Part shown: in pieces, positions 7,847-17,074 of the stretch
How positions within the stretch are numbered: the first letter of the stretch is position 1
Layout: each line of letters opens with the position of its first letter
Made by a program: the position numbers and the translations under genes
Notes under the pieces: generated by a model
Seen by the model: only the letters and a program-made list of their open reading frames with translations
Told to the model about the DNA's origin: nothing
The model's database searches: none
NCBI GenBank assembly: GCA_951801655.1
Contig: CATONV010000020.1
Location: 1 to 36,294, forward strand
DNA from: an uncultured Oscillospiraceae bacterium
GTDB taxonomy: Bacteria > Bacillota > Clostridia > Oscillospirales > Oscillospiraceae
DNA length: 36,294 bases
Reading direction: 5' to 3'

Positions 7847-10800
7847 CTACTTTTTAAAGAACCCGAACAGTCCACCCTTTTTCTTTCCCTTTTCCTTGGT
7901 GGGCTGGGGCGCAGGCTTCGCCGACTGGGGCGGAACATAGGTGTAGGCGCCAGGCCGGCCGTCCAGCCGCTGAAGGGCCTCCTGCGCGCTTTTATAGCCC
8001 TTGTCCGCCGCCTTCTGGTAATACTCCCGCGCCTTTTTCAGATCGGTCTGAACGCCGTGTCCCTCCTCGTAGCACTCCCCCAGCAGGAACAGCGCCCGAG
8101 GCTGACCGTAATTGGCCGCCTTCTGAAACCACTGGATGGCCTCGTCGTTATCCTCCTCCACGCCGATGCCGGTGTAATAGCAGTAACCCAGGTTGCACAT
8201 GGCAGTGACATTGCCGCCGTCTGCGGCCTGGCGATAGTACTGCGTGGCCTTCCGCTTATCCTCCGCCACGCCCCGGCCCATCTCATAACACAGGCCAAGC
8301 ATGCACTGAGCCCGAGCGTTCTCTCTCTCGGCGGCCTTGGAGAACCAGTAGAAGGCCTGGTCGTCGTCCCTCTCCACGCCGACTCCCTCGTAGTAGCAGT
8401 AACCCAGATTGCACTGGGCCCGGGGCAGCCCTCTCTCCGCCGCCTGGCGGTACAGCTCCACCGCCTTGGCCTTATCCTCCGGCACGCCCTGGCCCAGCTC
8501 ATAGCAAAGCCCCAGGGCGCAGCTGCCTGCGGTGCTGCCCCGCTGGTGGGCCCGCTGATAGAGCTCCACCGCCCGGTGAATATCCGCCTGCACACCGTAG
8601 CCGTTCTCATAGCACTCCCCCAGCAGCTGAAGGGCCCGAGGGTAGTCCTGCTCCGCAGAGAGGGAGAACCAGTGAAAGGCCTGGTCGTTGTCCTCCTCCA
8701 CGCCGATGCCCTGGTAGTAGCAAAAACCCAGATTGCACTGGGCCCGGGCATGTCCCTGTTCCGCCGCCTGGCGGTACAGCTCCACCGCCTTGGCCTTATT
8801 CATCACCACGCCGGTGCCCAGCTCGTAGCACAGCCCCAGGGCGCACAGAGCGGGGGGATAACCCTCCTGGGCGGCCTTTTGATACCACTCCACCGCCTTG
8901 GCAATGTCCTCTTCCACGCCGTAGCCGTTTTCGTAGCACTCGCCCAGCATACTCATGGCCCTCGGGAAGTCCTGCTGAGCCGCCTTTAAAAACCACTGGA
9001 AGGCCTGGTCGTTGTCCTCCTCCACACCGATGCCGTGATAGTAGCAGAAGCCCAAATTGCACTGGGCCCGGGGATAGCCCCTCTCGGCGGCCTGACGGTA
9101 CAGCTCCACCGCCCGGTTCAGATCTTTCTCCACCCCATCGCCGAATTCGTAGCACAGCCCCAGCGCGCAGGTGGCGGGGACATAGCCCCCCTGGTGGGCT
9201 CTGAGGTACAGCTGCGCCGCCTTATTTACATCCTTTTCCACGCCGTAGCCGTTCTCATAGCACTCCCCCAGCAGCTGAAGGGCCCGGGGATAGTTCTGTT
9301 CAGCGGCCTTGGAAAACCACTCCACCGCCTTTTCATTGTCTTCCTTCACCCCGATGCCCTGGTAGTAGAAGTAGCCCAGATTACACTGGGCCCGGGGGTA
9401 GCCCCTCTCGGCAGCCTTGAGGTAGAGTTCTCTGGCCTTATCCTTGTCCTCCTCCACACCTCGGCCCAGCTCATAACACAGCCCCAGGGAGCAGATCGCG
9501 GGCACGTTGCCCTTGTCGCTGGCCTCCTGATACAGTCGGAAGGCCCGATCAGCATCCTGTTCCACACCGTACCCCCGGTCGTAGCACTCTCCCAGTAGCT
9601 GAAGGGCCCGAGGATAGCTGTCCTCTGCGGCTTTGGCGAACCATTTGGCCGCCTGCTCATTGTCCTCCTTCACTCCGATGCCCACATAGTAGCAGTAACC
9701 CAGATTGCACTGGGCCCGGACGTCGCCCTTCTCGGCGGCCTGACGATACAGCTCCACCGCCTTTTCCTGATTCTCCTCCACGCCGGTGCCCAGCTCGTAG
9801 CAAAGCCCCAGGGCACACAGGGCGGGGGGATAACCCACGCCGGCGGCCCTGGTGTACAGCTCCACCGCCTTGGTCTCGTCCTTCTCCACGCCGTAACCGT
9901 TCTCATAGCACTCAGCCAGCAGCTGCTGGGCACGGGGGTAATCCTGCTCCACAGCCTTCTCAAACCACCTGACGGCCTCCGCCTCATCCTCCGCCACACC
10001 GATGCCGGTGTAGTAGCAGAAGCCCAGATTGCACTGGGCCCGGGGCATCCCCTTCTCGGCGGCCTGACGGTACAGCTCCACCGCCCGGGCCTCGTCTTTC
10101 TCCACGCCCTGGCCCAGCTCATAGCACAGACCCAGGGAGCACAGCGCGGAGGTGTACTCCTTGTCCGCCGCCTCCTGGTAAAGTTTAAAGGCCCGGTCGT
10201 AGTTCTGTTCCACGCCCCATCCCCGGTCGTAGCACTCTCCCAGCAAAAACATGGCCCTGGGGTATTCCCTCTCGGCTGCCTTGGTAAACCACTCCACCGC
10301 CTGGTCCGGGTCCTCCTCCACGCCGATTCCTATGTAATAGCAGAAGCCCAGGTTGCACATGGCCGGGGGGAAGCCCTGGTCGGCAGCCTGACGGTACAGC
10401 TCCACCGCCCGGGCCTTGTCCTCCTCCACGCCCACGCCGGATTCATAGCACAGCCCCAGCGTACAGGCCCCGTCCGGGTAGCCCTGTTCGTAGGCGGCCC
10501 GGTAGAGCTCCAAGGCCCGGTCGACATTCTTCTCCACACCGTAGCCGTTCTCAAAGCACTCTCCCATCAGCACCTGCGCCCTCGGATAGCCCTGTTGGGC
10601 CGCCTTGGCGAAGAGCTCCGCCGCCATATCATTGTTTTCCTCAAAATAGATGCCCTGGTAGTAAAAGTAGCCCAGATTGCACTGGGCAGGGGCGTATTCC
10701 TGGTCGGCCCCCTCTTGATAGAGCTCAGCTGCCCGCCCCTTGTCCATCTCCACGCCGTGGCCCAGCTCATAGCACAGCCCCAGCTCGGTAACTGCGGGGA

Positions 10801-11173
10801 GATAGCCCTCCGCCGCAGCGGCGCTGAACAGCTCCGCCGCCCGGACCAGGTCCTTTTCCATGCCCACGGCCCGGCTGCAGCACAGACCCAGGTAGTACTG
10901 AGCGGCGATGCTGTCCCCTTCGGCCGCCCGGCTGAGCCAGCAGACGGCCTTTTCCCCATCCTTGGGGGCGCCGTCATCTCCGTAGAAGTAGGCCCGGCCC
11001 AGCCGATACTGGGCATCCAGATCCCCTTCCTCCGCAGCGGCCTGAAGGGCCTTCAGGTCCTCCTGCTTCTTCTCCGCCATGTCGTTGAGACTGCTCATCA
11101 CCTTGGGGTCAATATAGATCATTACCGAATCCTGATCAAAAAACTCCGGATTCTTGCTCTGCTCGTTGGCCAT
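7847..11173 (-). CDS. Giant Sel1-like repeat protein
   Basis: A 1108-residue protein made almost entirely of about 28 Sel1-like (TPR-related) repeats of 36 residues. ATG 11173 has GAGGAG upstream. No signal peptide or membrane segment is visible, so it is probably cytoplasmic. After a 45-residue N-terminus, repeats cycle in a fixed order of three types: CNLGFCYYxGIGVEED, LLGECYENGYGVEKD and LGLCYELGxGVEEDKAKAVE. This gives a 108-residue (324-base) super-repeat present about eight to nine times. The C-terminus is a short linker and a basic tail, EKGKKKGGLFGFFKK. Sel1 arrays scaffold protein complexes; no enzyme domain is present and the partner is unknown. It lies downstream of rpoD on the same strand, separated by a pair of hairpins. 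Confidence 0.88.
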   Translation of the reverse strand: MANEQSKNPEFFDQDSVMIYIDPKVMSSLNDMAEKKQEDLKALQAAAEEGDLDAQYRLGRAYFYGDDGAPKDGEKAVCWLSRAAEGDSIAAQYYLGLCCSRAVGMEKDLVRAAELFSAAAAEGYLPAVTELGLCYELGHGVEMDKGRAAELYQEGADQEYAPAQCNLGYFYYQGIYFEENNDMAAELFAKAAQQGYPRAQVLMGECFENGYGVEKNVDRALELYRAAYEQGYPDGACTLGLCYESGVGVEEDKARAVELYRQAADQGFPPAMCNLGFCYYIGIGVEEDPDQAVEWFTKAAEREYPRAMFLLGECYDRGWGVEQNYDRAFKLYQEAADKEYTSALCSLGLCYELGQGVEKDEARAVELYRQAAEKGMPRAQCNLGFCYYTGIGVAEDEAEAVRWFEKAVEQDYPRAQQLLAECYENGYGVEKDETKAVELYTRAAGVGYPPALCALGLCYELGTGVEENQEKAVELYRQAAEKGDVRAQCNLGYCYYVGIGVKEDNEQAAKWFAKAAEDSYPRALQLLGECYDRGYGVEQDADRAFRLYQEASDKGNVPAICSLGLCYELGRGVEEDKDKARELYLKAAERGYPRAQCNLGYFYYQGIGVKEDNEKAVEWFSKAAEQNYPRALQLLGECYENGYGVEKDVNKAAQLYLRAHQGGYVPATCALGLCYEFGDGVEKDLNRAVELYRQAAERGYPRAQCNLGFCYYHGIGVEEDNDQAFQWFLKAAQQDFPRAMSMLGECYENGYGVEEDIAKAVEWYQKAAQEGYPPALCALGLCYELGTGVVMNKAKAVELYRQAAEQGHARAQCNLGFCYYQGIGVEEDNDQAFHWFSLSAEQDYPRALQLLGECYENGYGVQADIHRAVELYQRAHQRGSTAGSCALGLCYELGQGVPEDKAKAVELYRQAAERGLPRAQCNLGYCYYEGVGVERDDDQAFYWFSKAAERENARAQCMLGLCYEMGRGVAEDKRKATQYYRQAADGGNVTAMCNLGYCYYTGIGVEEDNDEAIQWFQKAANYGQPRALFLLGECYEEGHGVQTDLKKAREYYQKAADKGYKSAQEALQRLDGRPGAYTYVPPQSAKPAPQPTKEKGKKKGGLFGFFKK

Positions 11174-11191
11174 AGCGATTCACTCCTCTTT

Positions 11192-11212
11192 ATATGTATC
11201 GTATATGTATCG
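11192..11212. repeat. 11-base tandem direct repeat in the Sel1 gene leader
   Basis: The unit TATATGTATCG occurs twice back to back just upstream of the Sel1 gene's ribosome site. It is AT-rich in an otherwise GC-rich region; on the minus strand it gives two TACATATA-like boxes, but no good -35 box is seen. Confidence 0.55.
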
Positions 11213-11215
11213 TGG

Positions 11216-11291
11216 CAGGGGCCGCCGCCCTCGGCGGCCCGTTTCTGATATGTCTGACAAAGCGACGGGCCGGCGAGGGCGCCGGCCCCTG
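11216..11291. repeat. Inverted pair of 26-base palindromic REP-like units
   Basis: Unit one (11216-11241) and unit two (11266-11291, opposite orientation) are identical over 26 bases except at two positions. Those two positions pair with each other in the 9-bp stem, so C-G in one copy became G-C in the other. Each unit has the loop CCCT. The pair lies between rpoD and the Sel1 gene; a 24-base spacer separates the units. No T-run follows, so these are not ordinary terminators. Confidence 0.75.
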
Positions 11292-11302
11292 CAAAACCAT
11301 CG

Positions 11303-12619
11303 TTAGTTCAAGAAATCCTTAAGCTTCTTGCTTCGGGACGGGTGGCGCAGCTTTCTGAGGGCCTTGGCCTCAATCTGGCGAATGCGTTCTCTGGTCACAT
11401 TAAACTCCTTCCCTACCTCCTCCAGGGTGCGGGTACGGCCGTCCTCAATGCCGAAACGCAGTTTAAGCACCTTTTCCTCCCTAGGGGTAAGGGTGGACAG
11501 CACCTCCACCAGCTGTTCCTTCAGCAGGGTGAAGGAGGCGGCCTCAGCGGGCTCAGAGGCGTCCTCGTCTGGGATGAAGTCCCCCAGGTGGGAGTCCTCC
11601 TCCTCGCCGATGGGTGTCTCCAGGGAGACGGGTTCCTGGGCAATTTTAAGAATCTCCCGCACCCTCTCTGCCGGCATGTTCATCTCCTCGGCGATCTCCT
11701 CGGCGGAGGGATCGTGGCCCAGCTCCTGGAGCAGTTGCCGCGAGACCCGGATCACCTTGTTGATGGTCTCCACCATGTGGACAGGGATGCGGATAGTGCG
11801 GGCCTGGTCGGCGATGGCCCGGGTAATGGCCTGACGGATCCACCAGGTAGCGTAGGTGGAGAATTTAAAGCCCTTGACATAGTCAAACTTCTCCACCGCC
11901 TTGATAAGGCCCAGATTTCCCTCCTGAATCAGGTCCAGGAACTGCATTCCCCGGCCCACATACCGCTTGGCAATAGACACCACCAGCCGCAGGTTGGCCT
12001 CGGCCAGCCGCTGGCGGGCCTTCTCTCCTTTTTTAATGGTTTTCTCCAGCTCAGCGCGCAGCTCCTCGGGGATTTCCTCCCCCGAATTTGTCAGCTCATC
12101 CAGCTGCTCCTGGGCCGCGGCGCCGGCTGTCATGGCCTGGGCCAGCTCCACCTCCTCCTCGGAGGTGAGAAGGTTCACCTTGCCGATCTCCTTCAAATAC
12201 ATGCGCACCGGGTCGTCGGTCCCGAAGGTGTCAATGAGGGAGTTGGGGTCCACAATCTCCTCCTCGGCGATCTCCTCCATCTCCTCCACCGGGGGCTCCG
12301 CCGTGTCGGCCAGCTCGGGCATGTAGTCCTCACCCACGGTATCGATGCCCAGGTTTTCCAGCGTGTCATAAATCTTATCCATCTGGTCCGTGCCCAGATC
12401 CATATCCTCCAGCACGTCCAGCAGTTCAGAGGAGGAGAGCTTTCCCTTCTTTTTTCCTCTTTCGATCAGCTCAGCCAGCTTTTCTGCGCCGGGGATCCCC
12501 TCCACCACCTTCATAATCTCAATTTTTCCGGTCTCCATCCGGGCCTGGATATCAGTCTGCTTTTCCTTCTTCTCCAGGATCATCTCGCCGACGGCGCTGT
12601 CTTTCTTTTTGGTGCTCAT
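11303..12619 (-). CDS. rpoD: Primary RNA polymerase sigma factor
   Basis: The 438-residue housekeeping sigma factor (SigA/RpoD). ATG 12619 overlaps the dnaG stop as ATGA, with GAGGAG upstream. An acidic region 1.1-like N-terminus (to ~125) is followed by region 1.2 ([17 protein letters not shown]), region 2 with the core-binding [20 protein letters not shown] and the -10 recognition [19 protein letters not shown]. Region 3 spans ~285-360, and region 4 ends with [17 protein letters not shown] and the helix-turn-helix [20 protein letters not shown]. All promoters proposed in this window match its expected specificity. It ends the dgt-dnaG-rpoD cluster. Confidence 0.97.
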   Translation of the reverse strand: MSTKKKDSAVGEMILEKKEKQTDIQARMETGKIEIMKVVEGIPGAEKLAELIERGKKKGKLSSSELLDVLEDMDLGTDQMDKIYDTLENLGIDTVGEDYMPELADTAEPPVEEMEEIAEEEIVDPNSLIDTFGTDDPVRMYLKEIGKVNLLTSEEEVELAQAMTAGAAAQEQLDELTNSGEEIPEELRAELEKTIKKGEKARQRLAEANLRLVVSIAKRYVGRGMQFLDLIQEGNLGLIKAVEKFDYVKGFKFSTYATWWIRQAITRAIADQARTIRIPVHMVETINKVIRVSRQLLQELGHDPSAEEIAEEMNMPAERVREILKIAQEPVSLETPIGEEEDSHLGDFIPDEDASEPAEAASFTLLKEQLVEVLSTLTPREEKVLKLRFGIEDGRTRTLEEVGKEFNVTRERIRQIEAKALRKLRHPSRSKKLKDFLN

Positions 12620-14379
12620 GTTTTCTCCTCCATATATGCTTTCTTCTGTTGATATTTTTTCTGCGCGGACAACAAAATGTCGTCCCCCTGCTCCCCGCCT
12701 GTGCGCAGCAGGCCCTCCCGGCGGATCAGGGATATGTAGTCCGCAATCGCCTGGCCGCTGTTGGCCACCGACTCCGGCTGGGCGGCCACCTGTGCCAGAT
12801 GGTCCATCTCCTCGCCGGTAAACTCCCCGGCCAGGGCGGCCAACTGAGTGGACAGCCCCGCCGCCGCCCGCTGGCTCAGGCAGTCGAAGGCCCGGCCCAG
12901 CAGCGCGGAGGAGAACTCCTCCCCGGTTATGCCCTCCATCTGCCCTGACAGACCGGGGTCCAGCATCAGCAGACGGATCAGTCCCTCCTCCGCCCGTGCG
13001 GAGCGAATATTCTCATACCGCAGGGTACGGGCCCTGGGCTGAAGCTGGCTGGCCGGAGTCAGGTCCCGGCGCTCTTGCTGCTTTTTCGCCTTGCGCAGCC
13101 GGCCCCTCAGGGCCCTCTCCACCTCCAGCTTCATGGTGTCTGGTGTCACTCCCGCCGTCTGGGCGGCGTGTCCGCCGTAGATCTCCCTCTCCACCGCGCT
13201 GTGCAGAGACGACACCAGCCGGGCCGCCTCCTGGAGGAAGGCGACCTTCTGGCTGTCGTCGGCAAGGTCGTACTTTTTCTGTATTTGAGCCAGGCGGTAG
13301 TCCACCCGGTCCTCACTCTGATCCAGCAGTTTGGCAAAGGCCTCCCGGCCATGGGTCTTGATAAATTCATCCGGATCTTTGGCCCCCTGCATCCGCAGCA
13401 CCTTAACCTTCAGTCCCGCCTTCTCCAGCAGGGGGATGGCCCGCTGGGCGGCGGCCACCCCGGCTCCGTCGCCGTCGTAGGCAATGACGGCCTCTTTAAA
13501 ATAACGGGCGAGCAGCTGTCCGTGTTCCTCGGTGAGGGAGGTACCCAGGGAAGCAACCGCGCTGTCAAAACCGGCCTGGTGCAGGGAGATGGTGTCCATG
13601 TATCCCTCCGTCAAAATGACCCGGCCCGCCTTGGAGGTCCGGGCCCGATTCAGGGCAAAAACATTGCGGCTTTTGTTGTACACCGGAGTATCCGGAGAGT
13701 TGAGGTATTTGGGGGTGGAGTTGTCCATCACCCGGCCCCCAAACCCGATCACATTGCCCCGCACGTCAATGATGGGGAACATCACCCGATTGCGGAAGCG
13801 GTCGTAGATACGCCCGTCCTTGTTGCTCACGGCCAGGCCGGCGTCCAGCAGGTCTCGCTTGTCATAGCCCTGGGCGGCCAGCTCCGTAATCAGTCCGTCC
13901 CACCGTTTTGGGGCAAAGCCCAAGCCAAAGTTTGTCAGCGTTCTGGGGGACAGCCCCCGTTTTCGGAGGTAGTCCAGCCCCGCCTCCCCCTCTGGACCGT
14001 GGAGCCAGCGGTGAAAGGTCCGGGCAGCCTGCTTGTTCATCTCCAGAATTTTTTCCCGGCGCTCCCGGGCCCCGGGCGAGGCGCCCGACTCGGGCATCTG
14101 CATTCCGGCCCGCTGGGCCAGCACCGCTACCGCGTCCTTAAAGGGCAAATTTTCCAGCTCCATCATGTAGTTGATGGCGCCGCCCCCCTTACCGCAGCCG
14201 AAGCACTTGTACATCTGCCGGTCTGGCACCACGTGGAAGGACGGGGTCTTTTCACTGTGAAAGGGACAGCAGCCCCAGTAGCTGTTCCCCTTTTTGGTCA
14301 GCCGCACCGACTCGGATACCAGGTCTACAATATCGGTCCGAGCCAGCAGCTCGTCCAAAAATCTCTCAGGCCAGGGCAA
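12616..14379 (-). CDS. dnaG: DNA primase
   Basis: A 587-residue primase that lays RNA primers for replication. The start is TTG 14379: GGAGGG lies seven bases upstream and an in-frame TAG occurs shortly before, so no ATG is possible. The CHC2 zinc motif is Cys38/His41/Cys59/Cys62 (CPFH ... CFGC). The catalytic core follows, with RYD-like [10 protein letters not shown] (~194-202) and the Toprim fold: Glu257 in TEGYMD and the metal-binding DGD 301-303 in AYDGDGAG. The C-terminal part (~430-587) corresponds to the helicase-interacting region. It is translationally coupled to rpoD by a 4-base overlap. Confidence 0.96.
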   Translation of the reverse strand: MPWPERFLDELLARTDIVDLVSESVRLTKKGNSYWGCCPFHSEKTPSFHVVPDRQMYKCFGCGKGGGAINYMMELENLPFKDAVAVLAQRAGMQMPESGASPGARERREKILEMNKQAARTFHRWLHGPEGEAGLDYLRKRGLSPRTLTNFGLGFAPKRWDGLITELAAQGYDKRDLLDAGLAVSNKDGRIYDRFRNRVMFPIIDVRGNVIGFGGRVMDNSTPKYLNSPDTPVYNKSRNVFALNRARTSKAGRVILTEGYMDTISLHQAGFDSAVASLGTSLTEEHGQLLARYFKEAVIAYDGDGAGVAAAQRAIPLLEKAGLKVKVLRMQGAKDPDEFIKTHGREAFAKLLDQSEDRVDYRLAQIQKKYDLADDSQKVAFLQEAARLVSSLHSAVEREIYGGHAAQTAGVTPDTMKLEVERALRGRLRKAKKQQERRDLTPASQLQPRARTLRYENIRSARAEEGLIRLLMLDPGLSGQMEGITGEEFSSALLGRAFDCLSQRAAAGLSTQLAALAGEFTGEEMDHLAQVAAQPESVANSGQAIADYISLIRREGLLRTGGEQGDDILLSAQKKYQQKKAYMEEKT

Positions 14380-14482
14380 ATGTTTTCCCTCCTATTTGTA
14401 TCCGCTTTATGGGCAAATTATCCCAGTTTTATCTCACAGTATCCCAGAGTCCCCCTTGGAAAAGGGCCTCTTCCCCATGTCG

Positions 14483-15487
14483 TCACAGCACAGTCCAGCC
14501 CTTGGGAATAAACATTTCCTTATAGGTCTCCACCGCGAAGGGGTCGGTCATACCGGCAATATAGTCGCACACCGCCCGGTCGATTCCCTCCTCCATCCGG
14601 ATGGTCTGGAAGTCGGCCGGCAGCTCGTCCGGATTCTTTTTGAAGTATTCAAACAGCTGGCACAGCATATCCTGCGCCTTGCCCTCCTCCCCCTTTGCCA
14701 CCGGGTTGGTATATACATATTGAAACATGAAATCCTTCAGTGCCTTCATGGCCTCCCCCACTCCGGGGGACTGGCGGATTTCCCGTTGTCCCTGGCTGGC
14801 CTGAATGGCATCGTTAACCAGCGCGTCAATGCGGGCGCTGTGGGTATAGCCGATGATAGCGGAAATCTCCAGCGGTATGTCCATGGGACAGATAATTTTT
14901 CCCCGCAGGGCGTCCTGAATGTCGTGATTGATGTAGGCGATGTTGTCAGCCAGTCGTACGATCTGGCCCTCCAGGGTGGCCGCTGGGGCGCCCTTGGTGT
15001 GGCAGACGATACCGTTGCGCACCTCCCAGGTCAGGTTCAGCCCCGCCCCCGCCTTCTCCAGCCTCTCTACCACCCGGACAGACTGCTGGTAGTGGGCAAA
15101 ACCGCCGGGCATAACCTGGTTGAGCAGCCTCTCTCCCGCATGGCCAAACGGCGTATGGCCCAGGTCGTGACCCAGGGCAATGGCCTCGGTCAAATCCTCG
15201 TTGAGAAACAGGGCCCTGGCTATGGTGCGCGCAATGCGGCTCACCTCCAGGGTGTGCGTCATCCGGGTGCGGTAGTGGTCTCCCTCCGGCTGGAGAAACA
15301 CCTGCGTCTTGTGCTTCAGGCGCCGAAACGCCTTGGAGTAGACAATGCGATCCACATCCCGTTGGAAGGGGGTACGCACGTCGCATTCCTTCTCCTGCCG
15401 CACTCTCCCCCGGCTCTGGGTCGACCGGCAGGCCACCGGGGACAGCACGGCGTTCTCCCGTTCCTGGAACTGTTCTCTCAGCGTCAT
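14483..15487 (-). CDS. dgt: Deoxyguanosinetriphosphate triphosphohydrolase-like HD protein
   Basis: A 334-residue HD-superfamily dNTP triphosphohydrolase. ATG 15487 is chosen because AAAGGAGGGG precedes it by six bases; a longer frame from 15508 would place that ribosome site inside the gene. Metal ligands are visible as His78 (RMTHTLEV), His107-Asp108 (GHDLGHTPFGHAGE) and Asp181 (RLADNIAYINHD). The FRRLKHKTQVF stretch (54-64) is typical of the family. It cleaves dNTPs to the nucleoside and triphosphate, which controls nucleotide pools. The gene precedes dnaG as in many Clostridia; the 103-base gap holds no clear terminator, so the three genes probably form an operon. Confidence 0.92.
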   Translation of the reverse strand: MTLREQFQERENAVLSPVACRSTQSRGRVRQEKECDVRTPFQRDVDRIVYSKAFRRLKHKTQVFLQPEGDHYRTRMTHTLEVSRIARTIARALFLNEDLTEAIALGHDLGHTPFGHAGERLLNQVMPGGFAHYQQSVRVVERLEKAGAGLNLTWEVRNGIVCHTKGAPAATLEGQIVRLADNIAYINHDIQDALRGKIICPMDIPLEISAIIGYTHSARIDALVNDAIQASQGQREIRQSPGVGEAMKALKDFMFQYVYTNPVAKGEEGKAQDMLCQLFEYFKKNPDELPADFQTIRMEEGIDRAVCDYIAGMTDPFAVETYKEMFIPKGWTVL

Positions 15488-15561
15488 GGGCAGCCCCTCC
15501 TTTTCCATATTTCCGTACGATTACTTATACGAAAAAACTTCCTCAATTCCTCTTTTTTCAG

Positions 15562-15597
15562 AAAAAAATTTTGTACCCCCGCCGAAGGCGGGGGTAC
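15562..15597 (-). terminator. Terminator of the nhaC-like gene
   Basis: Perfect 11-bp stem (15573-15583 and 15587-15597) with loop TTC on the minus strand, then AAAATTTTTTT. It ends transcription arriving from 15617 before the dgt gene. Confidence 0.9.
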
Positions 15598-15616
15598 AGC
15601 GCCCGGAACACGGTTT

Positions 15617-16930
15617 TTATTTCTTCTTTCCCGCGCCCACCAGGATGTAGACGATGGAGGCGGCGGCCAGCAGATAGGGGTAGTACAGACAGGGCATGAT
15701 CTGAAAGGCGGAAACCACGCCGCCCGAGGCGGAGATGGCCACCAGCATCTGTGCGCCGTAGGGGATGATGCCCTGGAACACACAGGAGAAGGTGTCCAGC
15801 AAAGAGGCCGACTCCTTGGGGGTAATGCCATATTCCTCGCTGATCTCCTTGGCGATGGGGCCGGCCATAACAATGGCCACGGTGTTGTTGGCGGTGGCGA
15901 TATCCATGGCTCCCACCAGCAGACCCACGCCCAGCCGTCCACCCACCCGGCCCTTGAACACCCGGCGGATAAAGGCCAACAGGGCCTCAAAGCCGCCGAA
16001 CTCCCGGATCAAAGCGCACATAGAGGACACCAGCACAGTGACCATAATAGTCTCAAACATCCCGGCGGCCCCCGACCCCATACTTCCCAGCAGGGACATA
16101 AAGTCCACCGTCCCGGTGGGCAGCACAATGGCCACGCCGGCCAGAATGCCCACCAGCAACACCACGAACACATTCATCCCCACAATGCCGCCGATCAGCA
16201 CCAGCACATAGGGAATCAGCAGCAGCAGGTTGTACTCCGGAATCTCAATCTGGCCCACGCCGGCACTGATAGAACGGGCCAAAATGACCGCCAGAGTGAC
16301 CGCGGCGGCAGGCAGGGCGATTTTAAAGTTGGCCCGGAACTTGTCCCGCATTTCGCAGCCCTGGGTGTTGCAGGCGGCGATGGTGGTATCCGAAATGAAA
16401 GACAGGTTGTCTCCAAACATGGCCCCGCCCATCACCGAGCCCACACACAGGGCCAGGGAAAAGCCGGACACATTAGACACCGCGGCGGCGATGGGGGTAA
16501 TCAGGGTGATGGTGCCCACCGAGGTGCCCATCGCGGTGGACACAAAGCAGGCCGCCACAAACAGTACCGCCACCGAGGCCCAGGCCGGGGTGACAGACAG
16601 CAGAAAGTAGGCCACCGCCTCGGCGCTGCTCCGCCCGGTGACGCCCACGAAAACGCCGGCCACCAGAAAAATGAGGATCATGGTCATAATGTTCTTATCC
16701 CCAACGCCCTGGGCCATCACGGTCAGCTTGTCATCAAACTTTAAATCGCGGTTCTGGAGGCAGGCCACCAGCAGCGCGACCATAAACACCACCACAATGG
16801 GGATGTTGTAGAAGGCCATCTCCACCCCCAAACCGTATTCAAAGACCAGTCCCATACCCAGGTACAGAACCAGGAACACCAGGATCGGCAGCAGTGCCGC
16901 TCCGTTTTGCTTTGGTTTTTTCAAATCCAT
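15617..16930 (-). CDS. Na+/H+ antiporter, NhaC family
   Basis: A 437-residue polytopic membrane protein. ATG 16930 has GGGAGG seven bases upstream and is preferred over the in-frame ATG 16954. About eleven or twelve hydrophobic segments are visible. Family-typical loops include TAMGTSVGTITLITPIAAA, GSVMGGAMFGDNLSFISDTT and the late ATANNTVAIVMAGPIAKEIS. NhaC proteins exchange sodium for protons; some related members exchange malate/lactate or other organic ions, so the substrate is inferred. It has its own promoter and terminator. Confidence 0.88.
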   Translation of the reverse strand: MDLKKPKQNGAALLPILVFLVLYLGMGLVFEYGLGVEMAFYNIPIVVVFMVALLVACLQNRDLKFDDKLTVMAQGVGDKNIMTMILIFLVAGVFVGVTGRSSAEAVAYFLLSVTPAWASVAVLFVAACFVSTAMGTSVGTITLITPIAAAVSNVSGFSLALCVGSVMGGAMFGDNLSFISDTTIAACNTQGCEMRDKFRANFKIALPAAAVTLAVILARSISAGVGQIEIPEYNLLLLIPYVLVLIGGIVGMNVFVVLLVGILAGVAIVLPTGTVDFMSLLGSMGSGAAGMFETIMVTVLVSSMCALIREFGGFEALLAFIRRVFKGRVGGRLGVGLLVGAMDIATANNTVAIVMAGPIAKEISEEYGITPKESASLLDTFSCVFQGIIPYGAQMLVAISASGGVVSAFQIMPCLYYPYLLAAASIVYILVGAGKKK

Positions 16931-16963
16931 AAGGAATCCTCCCTTTTCTCCCAAGTTCCCTCT

Positions 16964-16992
16964 ATTTTAGTGGAAATTTCTCTCTGTGTCAA
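16964..16992 (-). promoter_or_regulatory. Sigma-A promoter of the nhaC-like gene
   Basis: On the minus strand TTGACA (16987-16992), 17-base spacer, TAAAAT (16964-16969), about 34 bases before ATG 16930. Confidence 0.88.
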
Positions 16993-17035
16993 TGGAATTT
17001 CAGGAAATGGCCCCTGACAGCAAAATATTTCCCTC

Positions 17036-17057
17036 CCGGGAGAGGACACTCTCCGGG
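17036..17057 (-). terminator. Possible weak terminator after the deacetylase gene
   Basis: Arms GGAGAG/CTCTCC (17039-17044, 17049-17054) extend by two further pairs across a mismatch. Downstream on the minus strand the tract is mixed A/T rather than a T-run. Confidence 0.3.
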
Positions 17058-17074
17058 CCGCCGGGCAGACGCGC

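Noticed and set aside
7847-11173. Regular repeats that could suggest a CRISPR array
   Set aside because: The repeats translate into Sel1 units in one frame and have no spacers of constant length with unrelated sequence.
14294-16744. Very long open frame on the plus strand opposite dnaG, dgt and the antiporter
   Set aside because: It is antisense to three well-supported genes, has His/Gly/Gln-rich translation typical of GC-rich shadow frames, and lacks a ribosome site.
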